Shown here piece after piece: positions 16,127-25,374 of a DNA stretch of 64,000 nucleotides. The first letter of the stretch is position 1; each line of letters opens with the position of its first letter. Location: positions 1 to 64,000 of the forward strand of contig NZ_WWCU01000002.1 in the NCBI RefSeq assembly GCF_009857595.1, given 5' to 3'. The position numbers were made by a program, and so were the translations under genes. The DNA is from Pseudoduganella aquatica (GTDB taxonomy: Bacteria > Pseudomonadota > Gammaproteobacteria > Burkholderiales > Burkholderiaceae_D). The notes under the pieces were generated by a model. It ran no database searches. It was not told the origin of the DNA and was given only the letters and a program-made list of their open reading frames with translations.

Positions 16127-16185
16127 AGCGGGAGAAACTCTCCCGGAGAGTGAAACTCTTACAGCGTCACGACATCATAGCCGCA

Positions 16186-18636
16186 TCAGAACTGCATGTC
16201 GGCGCGGACCGAGAAGTAGCGCTGGTAGTCGCGGGCCGGCGTCCAGCTGGTGGTGTTGACGATGGCCACAGGATTCGGCGCCTTGGCGGTCCAGGTGCCG
16301 TTCACCCAGGTGTTGGCCAGGCCGGTGGCGTAGGACTTGTTGAACACGTTGTTGACCATGAAGCTCAGCTTGAAGCCGTCCTTCTTGTCCTTGATGCCGG
16401 CGCCCAGGTTGACGATGCCGTAGCCGCCTTGCTCGGTCATCGGATCCTGGTTCAGGTTGAACTGGGTCTTGCTCTGCCAGCGGAAGGCCGTGGTGACGAA
16501 GCCGTTGTAGCTGCGGTCGGTCAGGATGTCGTACTGGCCGCCCAGGTTCAGCTTGAACTTCGGCGCGTTGGGCAGGGTTTTGCCAGCCAGGTCGGCCACG
16601 TTGGTGTTGTTGTACTTCGGATTGGCCGCGCAGTTGCCGCCCGGAGTGGTGCCGGTGCCGGCGGCATTGAGCACGCTGTAGCAAGGGCCGTTCTCGAAGC
16701 TGGTGACGATGGCCTTGGTGTAGGCGAAGGAACCATTGAGCAGCAGTTCACGCGAAACGCGCCAGTTCAGGTCGGACTCGAAGCCGCTGGTGCGCAGGCC
16801 GCCGATGCTGTGCAGCGTGGTGCGGAAAATGCCGTCGGCGTCGGTGAAGCCGGCCGATTGCTGGAAGCCCGTGAAGTTGGTGCGGAACACGGCCAGGTCC
16901 AGCGACATGCGGTTGTTCAGCAAGCTCATTTTCACGCCGGCCTCGATGCTCTTGGCATCCTCGCCCGGCACCGGCTGGGTCTTGGCGATGGCCGCGTTGA
17001 AGGAGCTGGTCAGGTCATAGGCCTTGCCTTTGTGGCCGGTGGAGTAGGTCGCGTAGGCCATGGTGGCCGGGTCGAGGCGGTGTTCCAGGCCGATCTTGCC
17101 GGTGGCTTTTTTCTCGGTGTCGTCGCCGTGGAAGTACTCGGTCAACACGCGGCTGGTGGCCGGCGGCGGGTTGTAGCGGCTGAAGGAGTAGCCGGTGTCT
17201 TCCTTGTTGTAGCGCAGGCCTGCCACCACGCTGGTCTGCGGCGTCAGGTCGAAGCTGCCCTGGCCGAAGATGGCGTAGTTGGTGTTGTAGGCGGTGGCGC
17301 CGTAGTCGGTGACGTAGGTGGTGACCGGTGCGCGGGTCAGTTCGCGCGCCAGTTCGTTCTTGCCGTACCACAGGCCGGCCACGTAGCGCACGCTGCTCTT
17401 GTCCGGCGAGGTCAGGCGCAGTTCCTGCGTCTTGGCTTTCACGTCGAACAGGCCGTACTGGTACAGGCCGCCGCTCACGCCGATCAGCTTGTTGCTGATC
17501 AGCGCTTTGCCCAGGACGTCGCTGTCGGTGGCGTCGCCATCCTGGTAGTCGTTCATCTTGTAGTGCGACCAGGAGGTGACGGAGGTCAGCGTGTGCTTGG
17601 CCAGCACGCTGTCCTCGCCGAAGGCATAGCTGACCTTGAGGCCGGCGCCCACGTCGCGTGCCTTGCCGCCGGCGGGGTAGTCGTTGCGCACCGAGACATT
17701 GTCCGGGCCGGGCACGATGCCTTTCAGTACCTGGGAGGCGGGCATGTAGCCGCCGGCCGCGTAGGTGGTGCCGTTGTTCAGGTTGTACACCGCGCCGGCG
17801 AAGTTCGACATGGAGTTGAACGGCTGTACGCAGCAGGCTTTGGTGAATTTGCTGGCGCGCGGCGAGAACACCACGGTCCAGTTGTCGTCCGGGGTCCATT
17901 CCAGCTTGCCGGACAGGTTGGTGTCGCGCGAACCGTTCAGCTTGCCGCCGTCGTAGAGGTTTTTCACCACGCCGCCGAAGCTGGTCTTGCCCGCCGCCAG
18001 GCGCATGCGCACGGTGTCGCTCAGGGCGCCGGAGACCGAGGTGCTGGCGCGCCATTCGCCGTCGCTGGTCAGCAGGGTGGAGGCCTTGGTTTTCCAGATG
18101 CTGTCGATAGGCTTGGTGCTGATATTGACCGCGCCGGCAATCGAGCTTTTGCCGAACAGCGTGCTTTGCGGGCCTTTCAGCACTTCGATGCGGTTCACGT
18201 CGGCCAAATCTTTGAAGGCGTTGGCCTGCATGGCGTAAGGCACGTCGTCGATGATGACCGATACGTCCGACTCCACGCCGATGCCCAGCGAATAGGTGCC
18301 GATGCCACGCATATTGATGCTGAAGTTGCCCGGCTGGGTGCTGTAGGAGACGCTCAGGGCCGGCGACAGGGCGGGCAGGTCGTCGAAGTCTTTCACGTTG
18401 TTGCGCTGCAGGACGGCGTCGTTCAGGACGGTGATTGCCATCGGCACGTCCTGCAGGTTCTGGGCGCGCTTGTTGGCGGTGACGACCACCGTTTCCAGTT
18501 TCACTTCTTCCTTGCCGGCAGGCGCTGCTTGCTGGGCGTGGGACAGGCTGGCCATGGCCAGGGCGACGGCTGCTACAACAGGCCGCACTGCGAATTTGGC
18601 TTTGGCGCCGGCTGGATGCTGTTTATTCGTGTTCAT
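16186..18636 (-). CDS. TonB-dependent outer-membrane receptor
   Basis: The 816-residue protein has a signal peptide (AVALAMASLSHA), a TonB-box-like segment LETVVVTANKRAQNLQDVP, a plug domain (SINMRGIGTYSLGIG, VNRIEVLKGPQSTLFGKSS) and a 22-strand-type barrel ending in RADMQF with the terminal Phe of outer-membrane proteins. ATG 18636 is chosen for the GAGGAG just upstream. Two LacI-type palindromes lie upstream, shared with the divergent GH105-DUF4861 gene, so it probably imports pectin or uronate oligosaccharides; an iron-siderophore role is the alternative. A terminator follows at 16094-16126. Confidence 0.93.
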   Translation of the reverse strand: MNTNKQHPAGAKAKFAVRPVVAAVALAMASLSHAQQAAPAGKEEVKLETVVVTANKRAQNLQDVPMAITVLNDAVLQRNNVKDFDDLPALSPALSVSYSTQPGNFSINMRGIGTYSLGIGVESDVSVIIDDVPYAMQANAFKDLADVNRIEVLKGPQSTLFGKSSIAGAVNISTKPIDSIWKTKASTLLTSDGEWRASTSVSGALSDTVRMRLAAGKTSFGGVVKNLYDGGKLNGSRDTNLSGKLEWTPDDNWTVVFSPRASKFTKACCVQPFNSMSNFAGAVYNLNNGTTYAAGGYMPASQVLKGIVPGPDNVSVRNDYPAGGKARDVGAGLKVSYAFGEDSVLAKHTLTSVTSWSHYKMNDYQDGDATDSDVLGKALISNKLIGVSGGLYQYGLFDVKAKTQELRLTSPDKSSVRYVAGLWYGKNELARELTRAPVTTYVTDYGATAYNTNYAIFGQGSFDLTPQTSVVAGLRYNKEDTGYSFSRYNPPPATSRVLTEYFHGDDTEKKATGKIGLEHRLDPATMAYATYSTGHKGKAYDLTSSFNAAIAKTQPVPGEDAKSIEAGVKMSLLNNRMSLDLAVFRTNFTGFQQSAGFTDADGIFRTTLHSIGGLRTSGFESDLNWRVSRELLLNGSFAYTKAIVTSFENGPCYSVLNAAGTGTTPGGNCAANPKYNNTNVADLAGKTLPNAPKFKLNLGGQYDILTDRSYNGFVTTAFRWQSKTQFNLNQDPMTEQGGYGIVNLGAGIKDKKDGFKLSFMVNNVFNKSYATGLANTWVNGTWTAKAPNPVAIVNTTSWTPARDYQRYFSVRADMQF

Positions 18637-18702
18637 GTACTCTCCTCGGTCGAAATTTAACATGTGCTTGCCAGTTGCAGGGCGCCTGGCTTCCCTTATT
18701 TA

Positions 18703-18716
18703 TGAGAACGTTATCA
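18703..18716. promoter_or_regulatory. LacI-type operator candidate 1 of the TonB/GH105 intergenic region
   Basis: TGAGAACGTTATCA with a central CG at 18709-18710, about 67 bases upstream of the TonB receptor start. Confidence 0.6.
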
Positions 18717-18758
18717 GTCGTCGTCCTAAAAAACACAGCGAATCAGGCTGTGTTGATG

Positions 18759-18772
18759 TGATAACGATATCA
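18759..18772. promoter_or_regulatory. LacI-type operator candidate 2, best palindrome
   Basis: TGATAACGATATCA, centred 56 bases from the site at 18703. It has the same core as the sites at 10159 and 11298. Confidence 0.65.
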
Positions 18773-18874
18773 GTCATTTTTATCCATAACAAGAAAATTT
18801 CATATCCATGCGCGAAAAACCACAGATTCTCACCACAGTGGGGCACGAATTGAATTGCATTTGCAGAAAGGCTT

Positions 18875-18888
18875 GGGTAACGTTAACA
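18875..18888. promoter_or_regulatory. LacI-type operator candidate 3, upstream of GH105-DUF4861
   Basis: GGGTAACGTTAACA with the TAACGTTA core at 18878-18885, 40 bases before ATG 18925. The rest of the 18637-18924 gap shows no gene. Confidence 0.6.
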
Positions 18889-18924
18889 CACCGTATTTCC
18901 TGTCCATACAAAAAAGGAGCATTC

Positions 18925-21126
18925 ATGACGCAAACCGCATCCCCCGTTCCCCGGCAGCGCACGCTGTCCGCGGCCCTGTGCCTGGCCTTGCTGGCGGCTG
19001 CGCCCCTGGCCGCCCCGCATGCCCAAGCGGCAACGGCCGTGCGCGGCGCAGCCGACCAAGCCACGGCGGCCAGCCCGGCCGCCGTGCTGAACGTGATGCA
19101 GCGCGCGGCGGACTGGCAGCTGGCCCATCCCAGCACCTATCCCGAGGACGACTGGACGCAGGCGGTGGGCGACGCGGGCATGATGGCGCTGGCCGGCGTC
19201 TCCGGCGAGCGCCGCTACCGGGACGCCATGATCGCCATGGGCGAGCGCAACCGCTGGAAGCTGGGTCCGAGCATGTACCACGCGGACGACTATGTGGTCG
19301 GCCAGACCTACGCCGAGCTGTATTTGCAGACGCGCGAGCCGAAGATGATTGCGCCCATGCGCGCCCAGTTCGACTACATGCTGGACAACCCGCGCGAGGG
19401 CAGCCTGTACTGGGAAACGCCGGGCGTGCTGCACCGCTGGGCGTGGTGCGACGCGCTGTTCATGGGGCCGCCCGCGTGGGCGCGCCTGTACGCAGCGACG
19501 GGCGACCAGCGCTACCTGGACTTCGCGGTGAAAAACTGGTGGCTCACGTCGGACTACCTGTACGATAAAGAGGAGCACCTGTACTACCGCGACAGCCGCT
19601 ACTTCAGCAAGCGCGAAGCCAATGGCCGCAAGGTGTTCTGGGGACGCGGCAACGGTTGGGTAATGGGCGGCCTGGTGCGCATGCTGCAATATCTGCCGGC
19701 GAATCACCCATCCCGTCCGCGCTTCGTGCAGCAGTTCAGCGAGATGTCCGCCAAGCTGCTCACGCTGCAGCAGAGCGACGGCACCTGGCGCGCCAGCCTG
19801 CTCGACCCGGCCAGCTACCCGCTGCAGGAAAGCAGCGGCACCGGCTTGTACACCTACGCGCTGGCCTATGGCGTCAACCAGGGCATACTGGACCGCGCGC
19901 GCTTCGGCCCCGCAGCGGTCAAGGCCTGGGACGCGCTGGTGGCCAACGTCAACGCGGACGGCAAGCTGACCCACGTGCAGCCCATAGGCGCGGACCCGAA
20001 ATCCTACGACCCCAACTCCACCGACGTCTACGGCGTGGGCGCCTTCCTGATGGCGGGCAGCGAGATCTACCGCATGCGGCTGCTGGACAGCGCACCGTCC
20101 AGCGTGGTCGTGGTGCGCAACGGCGGCAGCCTGCACCGGGCGGATGAATCGGTGGAGGCGCCGCTGGCGGCGGGTGATGTTGCCGTGTTGGACGCGGCCA
20201 CGTCGCGCATCGTGGCCAGCCAGCGCCTGGAGAAGAACGTGTTGTTCCAGGCCACGCTGGCGCCGGGAGAAACGCGGCGCTACCTTGTGCTGCCGCGCGC
20301 CTCGCTGCCCGCCGTGCCGCCGGTGGACGCCAAGGCCCACGCCCGCTTTGTGCCGGAGCGGCTGGACGATTTCGCGTGGGAGAACGACCGCACCGCGCAC
20401 CGCGTCTACGGCCCGGCCATCATGCGCGACCCCAAGGAGATGCTCGTCAGCGCCGGCGTGGACGTGTGGTCCAAGCGCACCCGCGCGCTGGTGCTGGACA
20501 AATGGTACGCCAGCGGCGACTACCACACCGACCGGGGCGAGGGCATGGACTTCTACAAAGTTGGCAAGGCGCTCGGCTGCGGCGGCCTGGCCGTGTTCGA
20601 CGGCGGCCGGCTGCATCCGGCGTCGTCCAACTTCAGCAAGTGGAAAGTGCTGGCGGACGGCCCGCTGCGCGCCGTCTTCGAGCTGACCTATGACCAGTGG
20701 GATGCGGGCGGACGCCAGGTGTCCGAGCTGCGCCGCGTGTCCATCGACGCGGGCACGAATTTCAGCCGCGTGGAAAGCCGCTTCGCCGCCAAAGGGCCGC
20801 TGGAAATCGGCGTCGGCATCGCGCAGCGCGAAGGGGAAGGGCGCTACAGCCAGGGCAATGGCTGGATGAGCTACTGGGAACCGGCACACGGCGCGGACGG
20901 TAACGCTGCCTGCGCGGTGCTGCTGGAAGGCCGCCACACCCCGCACGAAGGCCAGTATCTGGCGGTGGGCAAGGCGCAGCCGGGCAAGCCCTTTGTCTAC
21001 TACCTCGGCGCGGGCTGGAGCAAGAACGCCGATTTCCCCACGCCGGAAGCGTGGGAGCGCTACGTGAAGGAAGCCGCGCAGCGCGTCGCGGAGCCGGTTG
21101 CCGTCAGCGTGGAAAGCGGAAAATAA
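18925..21126 (+). CDS. GH105 hydrolase fused to DUF4861 domain, exported
   Basis: The 733-residue protein has a signal peptide (LALLAAAPLAAPHAQA), a GH105 (alpha/alpha)6 domain to about residue 390 nearly identical in motif order to the protein at 8895 (YHADDYVVGQTYAEL, WCDALFMGPPAWARL, WGRGNGWVMGGL), and a C-terminal beta-rich DUF4861 domain (about 390-725: DDFAWENDRTAHRVYGPA, KRTRALVLDKWYASGDYHTD, FELTYDQWDAGG, YYLGAGWSKNADF). DUF4861 is commonly found attached to or beside GH105 and is thought to act on pectin-derived sugars, without a firm assigned reaction. Start 18925 follows AAAAAGGAGC. It may form an operon with the beta-helix gene, 49 bases downstream. Confidence 0.93.
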   Translation: MTQTASPVPRQRTLSAALCLALLAAAPLAAPHAQAATAVRGAADQATAASPAAVLNVMQRAADWQLAHPSTYPEDDWTQAVGDAGMMALAGVSGERRYRDAMIAMGERNRWKLGPSMYHADDYVVGQTYAELYLQTREPKMIAPMRAQFDYMLDNPREGSLYWETPGVLHRWAWCDALFMGPPAWARLYAATGDQRYLDFAVKNWWLTSDYLYDKEEHLYYRDSRYFSKREANGRKVFWGRGNGWVMGGLVRMLQYLPANHPSRPRFVQQFSEMSAKLLTLQQSDGTWRASLLDPASYPLQESSGTGLYTYALAYGVNQGILDRARFGPAAVKAWDALVANVNADGKLTHVQPIGADPKSYDPNSTDVYGVGAFLMAGSEIYRMRLLDSAPSSVVVVRNGGSLHRADESVEAPLAAGDVAVLDAATSRIVASQRLEKNVLFQATLAPGETRRYLVLPRASLPAVPPVDAKAHARFVPERLDDFAWENDRTAHRVYGPAIMRDPKEMLVSAGVDVWSKRTRALVLDKWYASGDYHTDRGEGMDFYKVGKALGCGGLAVFDGGRLHPASSNFSKWKVLADGPLRAVFELTYDQWDAGGRQVSELRRVSIDAGTNFSRVESRFAAKGPLEIGVGIAQREGEGRYSQGNGWMSYWEPAHGADGNAACAVLLEGRHTPHEGQYLAVGKAQPGKPFVYYLGAGWSKNADFPTPEAWERYVKEAAQRVAEPVAVSVESGK

Positions 21127-21134
21127 CGTTAATA
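21122..21134. promoter_or_regulatory. TAACGTTA operator candidate between GH105-DUF4861 and beta-helix genes
   Basis: AATAACGTTAATA (core 21124-21131) starts at the stop codon of the upstream gene, 45 bases before ATG 21176. Confidence 0.5.
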
Positions 21135-21175
21135 TGGCCCCGCCTCCCGGTGGGGCGCTCTTTGAGGGATCACCA

Positions 21176-22816
21176 ATGAAGTTTGCGACACTTGCATTGA
21201 TGCTGGCGGCGTGGGGCGCGCAGGCGCAGGCAGCGGAGACGCCGCCCGTGCTGCATATCGATTGTTCGGCCGCCGCTGCTGGCGTTGGCAGCTTGCGGCA
21301 GCCGCTGAACAGCCTCGCGCAGCTGAACGCCATCCGCTTCCAGCCCGGCACGCGCATCCTGTTCAAGCGCGGCGCCACCTGCCACGGCAGTTTCCGCCCC
21401 ATGGCGGGCAGTTCGGGCGCGCCCGGCGCACCCATCGTGGTGGACAGCTACGGCGACACTGCGCTGCCGCGTCCCGCGATCGCGGCGGGCTGTCTTTCGT
21501 CGCGTCGCGATCCGCAGCAGGCGCTGACCGAAGCCAGCAAGCAGCCCGATGGCGTGAGCCCCTACCATACGCTATGCACCGCAGATGACGGTCAGTTCAA
21601 CCGCGCCGCGCTGCATCTGTTCAATGTGGAACACTGGGAAATCAACGGCCTGGAACTGAGCAACGACGGACTGGAAGAAGCCGGGCGCCTCGGCCTGCTG
21701 GTGCAGCTGGAAGACTTCGGCACCGGCCACCACTACCGCGTCAACGACGTGCTGGTCCACCATGTGCGCGGCTACCTGAAGGACGAACCGGGCCGCGCGC
21801 TGGCCTACAAGGCCACCGGCGGCATGCTGTTCGAAGTCACGCGCGACAACGAAGGCCGGGGCGTCCGGCAGAAGAAGACCAACTTTGACGACGTGCTGGT
21901 TGAAAACAGCGAGATCTACCATGTGGACGGCATAGGCCTGTCCAACCGTTCGGCATGGATGTGCCGTCCGCGCGGCGCTCCCTGCGGCGACTTCCCGCCT
22001 TACAAAAACAATCCCGGCTATTTGCAGGAGACCGCAGCGCAGGCCGCAAGCGAGTTTTACCCGTCCACGCGGCTGGTCTTCCGCAACAACAAGATCCATG
22101 ACATCGGCGGCGACGGCATCGTGGTGCGCACGGCGGTGGCGCCGCTGGTGGAAGCCAATCTGCTCTACGACATCTGGATGCGCTCACCCGGCAACAGCGC
22201 GGGTGCGTGGGCCATCAACACCGACGGCGCCGTGTTCCAGTACAACGAAGTTCACGGCGTGCGGCTGCGGCCCGAGATCGAGTCCGGCGACGGCATGGCC
22301 TTCGATGCCGACATGGGCACGCGCGGCACCCGTATCTACGCCAACTACAGCCACGGCAACGCGGGCGGTTTGATGCTGTTCTGCGCTTGCGGAAAGGACG
22401 GATTGGGCCAGCAGGCCATGGCGGAGGACGTGGTGGTGGAGCGCAACCTGAGCGTGAACGACAAGCGGCGCGCCATCATGGTGGCGGGGCTGGACAACGC
22501 CGTCGTCAGCGGCAACCTGATCGTGACCAATGGCGCCACGCCGCTGCTGGAAAGCCACGACAAGGGCACGCGTGACGTGCTGAAACTGCGCGGCAACCAG
22601 TTTATCGACACCAGCGGCACCGGCGCACTGTACCGCGCGTTTCGGAACTCCGGCAGCCACGCGCGCTATGCGTGGAGCGGCAACAGCTTCCACGGCTACC
22701 CTGCGGGCGCGGAAAGCGGGGCGGCCGTGCCGGCGGCGCAGGCCGATGTTCCTGCCCTGATCGAGCAATGGTTCACCGCCACCCGGTTCCGCCAGCGCGG
22801 CTACCGCCCGCGCTGA
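21176..22816 (+). CDS. Right-handed beta-helix protein, secreted (polysaccharide lyase-like fold)
   Basis: The 546-residue protein has a signal peptide (MKFATLALMLAAWGAQAQAAE) and a parallel beta-helix region: repeating short turns such as VEHWEINGLELSND, YRVNDVLVHHVRGYL, FDDVLVENSEIYHVDGIGLSN, VFRNNKIHDIGGDGIVVR, IYANYSHGNAGGLML and VVERNLSVNDKRRAIMV. This fold is shared by pectate lyases, polygalacturonases and PL6-type enzymes. I see no motif that fixes the family, so the activity is unknown, but the position between GH105 and PL8 genes and the operator in front suggest a uronate polymer as substrate. Six or more cysteines are present and could form disulphides. Confidence 0.8.
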   Translation: MKFATLALMLAAWGAQAQAAETPPVLHIDCSAAAAGVGSLRQPLNSLAQLNAIRFQPGTRILFKRGATCHGSFRPMAGSSGAPGAPIVVDSYGDTALPRPAIAAGCLSSRRDPQQALTEASKQPDGVSPYHTLCTADDGQFNRAALHLFNVEHWEINGLELSNDGLEEAGRLGLLVQLEDFGTGHHYRVNDVLVHHVRGYLKDEPGRALAYKATGGMLFEVTRDNEGRGVRQKKTNFDDVLVENSEIYHVDGIGLSNRSAWMCRPRGAPCGDFPPYKNNPGYLQETAAQAASEFYPSTRLVFRNNKIHDIGGDGIVVRTAVAPLVEANLLYDIWMRSPGNSAGAWAINTDGAVFQYNEVHGVRLRPEIESGDGMAFDADMGTRGTRIYANYSHGNAGGLMLFCACGKDGLGQQAMAEDVVVERNLSVNDKRRAIMVAGLDNAVVSGNLIVTNGATPLLESHDKGTRDVLKLRGNQFIDTSGTGALYRAFRNSGSHARYAWSGNSFHGYPAGAESGAAVPAAQADVPALIEQWFTATRFRQRGYRPR

Positions 22817-22823
22817 AACCAGA

Positions 22824-22843
22824 GCCGGGGCAAGCGCCCCGGC
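22824..22843. terminator. Convergent hairpin between beta-helix and PL8 genes
   Basis: GCCGGGGC pairs with GCCCCGGC around a 4-base loop, in the 33-base gap between two convergent genes. There is no T-run, so termination is inferred from position. Confidence 0.55.
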
Positions 22844-22849
22844 CGAACC

Positions 22850-25312
22850 TCAAGGCCGCTTCAGTTCGAAGCGCGCCTGATACGACTTGCCTGCCGAGCC
22901 TTTCACCGCCACCGTCAGTTTGATGGTGGGGCTCAGCTGCTGCACCGTGATGGCCGGGTCAAGCGACAGCACGGCGCGCGCGCTGCGGTGCAGCTCCAGG
23001 TGGATCACGTCCGTGTTCTCCTGGGTGGGATCGGCCACGGCCAGTTGCAGGCCTGCGGCGTCCTGCTGCACCACCACGGCGGCCTTGCGGTCGCTGGCCA
23101 GGTAGGGCTTGCCCGCCACCTTCACGGTCTTGACCGCATCCTCCCAGAACACCAGGCCGGTCAGGCCCAGCGCGCTGTCGGTCACTGCGGTGGCGCCGGT
23201 GGAGCGTTCCGCCACGCGCACAGGATTGGCCGCCGCAAACGCCGCCACCTGGGCCGCGCTGCGGTTGGGCAGCAGGATAAAGGTGTAGGCGCCCGCAGCT
23301 GGGCGGACGCCGTGCGGTAGCGCCAGGCTCAGATAGCTGGCGCTGACCGGCTGGGTGGAGCCTTCGACGTTGATATCGCGCCAGGCGCCGGTGCGGACCT
23401 CGCGCAGGCCTTGCACGGTGGGCGCGTCCGGGAACACATAGCCGATGTCCGAGCCGGGTACGCTGCCCGCCAGGTGCGCCCATTTGGTGTTAGGCAGCGC
23501 GTGCGACCAGCCGGCCGTTGCGGGCTGGCGCACGCCGTTGACCGTCAGCGTATTGTCGCCGCCCGCATTGAGCTTGCGGTTCTCTACGATGGTCTCGACC
23601 GCCGCCGTGGGGGAAGTGGCGGAGATGCCAGAACCGACCGCCACCACCCGGTCCCCGAACAGGAACCAGGCCTTCTTGCCCTGCAGGCCGCTGTCGCTCC
23701 ATGCCCTGGTGGAGAAGTCCATGCCGATGGCCGCGTGCTGGCCCGCCAGTTCCGCGCCGCCAACGGCGGACTTGTCGTTGGCGTACAGCTTCCACTTCTC
23801 CGGCGTGCCGCTGCCGCTGTGGTCCGTGGTGGTGCCGGGCATGCGCAAGGCATCGGCGGTGGGCCAGTAGCTGCCGCTGTACTGGGTCTGGTCCGCGTTG
23901 TAAAGGGAATGCGTGCCCACGCCGGTCCACCAGCCGCGCAGGTTTTCGCCGTTGCCGGATTCGAAGGAGCTGATGCGCTTCGAGAACATGGCCAGCGTGA
24001 AGGCGTGGCCGGGACGGCGCTGCACGGCGCGGTCGGTGGCCGGGTAGTAGCGGGTTTCCGCCGCTTCCGGTTGCGGCGCCACGGCGGCGTCCCGCTGCAG
24101 CGCTTTCAGCAGCCCCATTTGATAGACCGGCAGGCCGGCGTAGATGCCGGGCACCGCCGTCGCCACAGGCGTGAAATAGGACGCGCCGAAAGTGCGGTCG
24201 CGCTGCAGCCAGCCTTTCAGCACGGACTTCAGCTGCGCGCCTTGCGCGGGCGGCAGCACTTCGGCCAGTTCCGCCATCGTGCCCGTTACCGTGCGGCCCA
24301 CGCTGTGGTCGGAATAGAACTCGCGCGAAATGGAGCGGCCGCGCTGCATGTCCATCATGGCGCCGTCGTAGATGAAGGGGCGGTAGGCCTGCATGGACCA
24401 GTCGAAGGGCAGGCCGGCGTTCGGGTCTTGCAGCTGCCAGGGCGAGCCGTTGAGCACGTAGTACAGCGCCGCGATGTCGGCCATGAGCACCACGCCGTAG
24501 CCGCCGATGTAGGACACATGCGTGTGCTGGACGAAGGAGCCGTCGGCATAGAAACCGTCGCCGCTGGTCACATAGGGGAGGGCGTGGCTGATGGCGTCGC
24601 GGCCCTGGGCGATCTTGGCGGCGTGCTTGCCGTTCACGCCGCGCATGATGGCGACGAAGGCCTTGTCGAGGCGGTTGGCGCCGGTCTCCTCGGTGCGCGA
24701 CAGAGTGCCGGATGGCGTGGTGCGCCATGCCGGATCGGGCACATGGAAATCGATGGCGGCCAGGCAGCGCGCCAGCAGCTCCGGCGCGAGCAGGCCGCGC
24801 ATGGCCATCACGGCCTCGTTGAGCGCCATGGGCGCGCCGATCTGCCAGTCCCACCAGTTGTTGTAGGCATGGCGGCCGGCGGCGTAACGGTTTTTGCTCA
24901 TCCAGTCCAGGCCATCGACCACGGCGGCGCCCAGCGCGGCATTGCCGTGCAGCGCGGACTTGGGCGAGGCATAGACGGCGGCCATGGCGGCGAGGCGGCG
25001 GTAGGCGCTGGTGACGTGGGCCGACACGGTGGTGGAGGCCAGGTCGGGCCAGAGCGCGGCGCGGTCCGGCGCGGTCTGCATGGACGACCAATAGCGTTGC
25101 GCGTTGGCGTCGTCGAGCTTGAGCTGGGCGGCGATTTCCTGGTCTGCTGTATCGGCCGCCGCGCCGCCGGCCGCGCGCAGCAGCCACTTGGCGCGCATAT
25201 CGTCGAAGTCATCGGCCAGGGCCGGCGTCACCGCCTGGCAAGCCTGCAGCACAGCGGCCAGCAGCAGGCTGCGCCGCCAGGCCGGGCGGAACGGTGGTAA
25301 GCGATGCAGCAT
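22850..25312 (-). CDS. Polysaccharide lyase family 8 (hyaluronate/chondroitin AC/xanthan lyase type)
   Basis: The 820-residue protein has a signal peptide (to about ALA33), an N-terminal (alpha/alpha)5 domain with the aromatic patch NNWWDWQIG (151-159), and the catalytic residues of PL8: Asn213 in ETGANRLDK, His263 and Tyr272 in DGSFVQHTHVSYIGGYG. Beta-sandwich domains follow. PL8 enzymes cleave uronic-acid glycosaminoglycans or xanthan by beta-elimination and leave unsaturated ends, which suits the GH88 encoded nearby. Start 25312 is chosen because GAGGAG precedes it; an earlier ATG at 25336 is in frame. The exact substrate cannot be told from the sequence. A TGATAACGTTA site lies 35 bases upstream. 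Confidence 0.92.
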   Translation of the reverse strand: MLHRLPPFRPAWRRSLLLAAVLQACQAVTPALADDFDDMRAKWLLRAAGGAAADTADQEIAAQLKLDDANAQRYWSSMQTAPDRAALWPDLASTTVSAHVTSAYRRLAAMAAVYASPKSALHGNAALGAAVVDGLDWMSKNRYAAGRHAYNNWWDWQIGAPMALNEAVMAMRGLLAPELLARCLAAIDFHVPDPAWRTTPSGTLSRTEETGANRLDKAFVAIMRGVNGKHAAKIAQGRDAISHALPYVTSGDGFYADGSFVQHTHVSYIGGYGVVLMADIAALYYVLNGSPWQLQDPNAGLPFDWSMQAYRPFIYDGAMMDMQRGRSISREFYSDHSVGRTVTGTMAELAEVLPPAQGAQLKSVLKGWLQRDRTFGASYFTPVATAVPGIYAGLPVYQMGLLKALQRDAAVAPQPEAAETRYYPATDRAVQRRPGHAFTLAMFSKRISSFESGNGENLRGWWTGVGTHSLYNADQTQYSGSYWPTADALRMPGTTTDHSGSGTPEKWKLYANDKSAVGGAELAGQHAAIGMDFSTRAWSDSGLQGKKAWFLFGDRVVAVGSGISATSPTAAVETIVENRKLNAGGDNTLTVNGVRQPATAGWSHALPNTKWAHLAGSVPGSDIGYVFPDAPTVQGLREVRTGAWRDINVEGSTQPVSASYLSLALPHGVRPAAGAYTFILLPNRSAAQVAAFAAANPVRVAERSTGATAVTDSALGLTGLVFWEDAVKTVKVAGKPYLASDRKAAVVVQQDAAGLQLAVADPTQENTDVIHLELHRSARAVLSLDPAITVQQLSPTIKLTVAVKGSAGKSYQARFELKRP

Positions 25313-25346
25313 TAATGCTCTCCTCAAGATGATCAATCCGAGGGCA

Positions 25347-25360
25347 TGATAACGTTAACC
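25347..25360. promoter_or_regulatory. LacI-type operator candidate upstream of PL8
   Basis: TGATAACGTTAACC with core TAACGTTA at 25350-25357, just upstream of the PL8 start. Confidence 0.6.
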
Positions 25361-25374
25361 TAGCCGTTACACCA

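Noticed and set aside
16042..18660. Long plus-strand open frame opposite the TonB receptor
   Set aside because: It is the antisense shadow of a clear receptor gene in high-GC DNA: composition rich in Gly, Ala, Val and His, with no domain.
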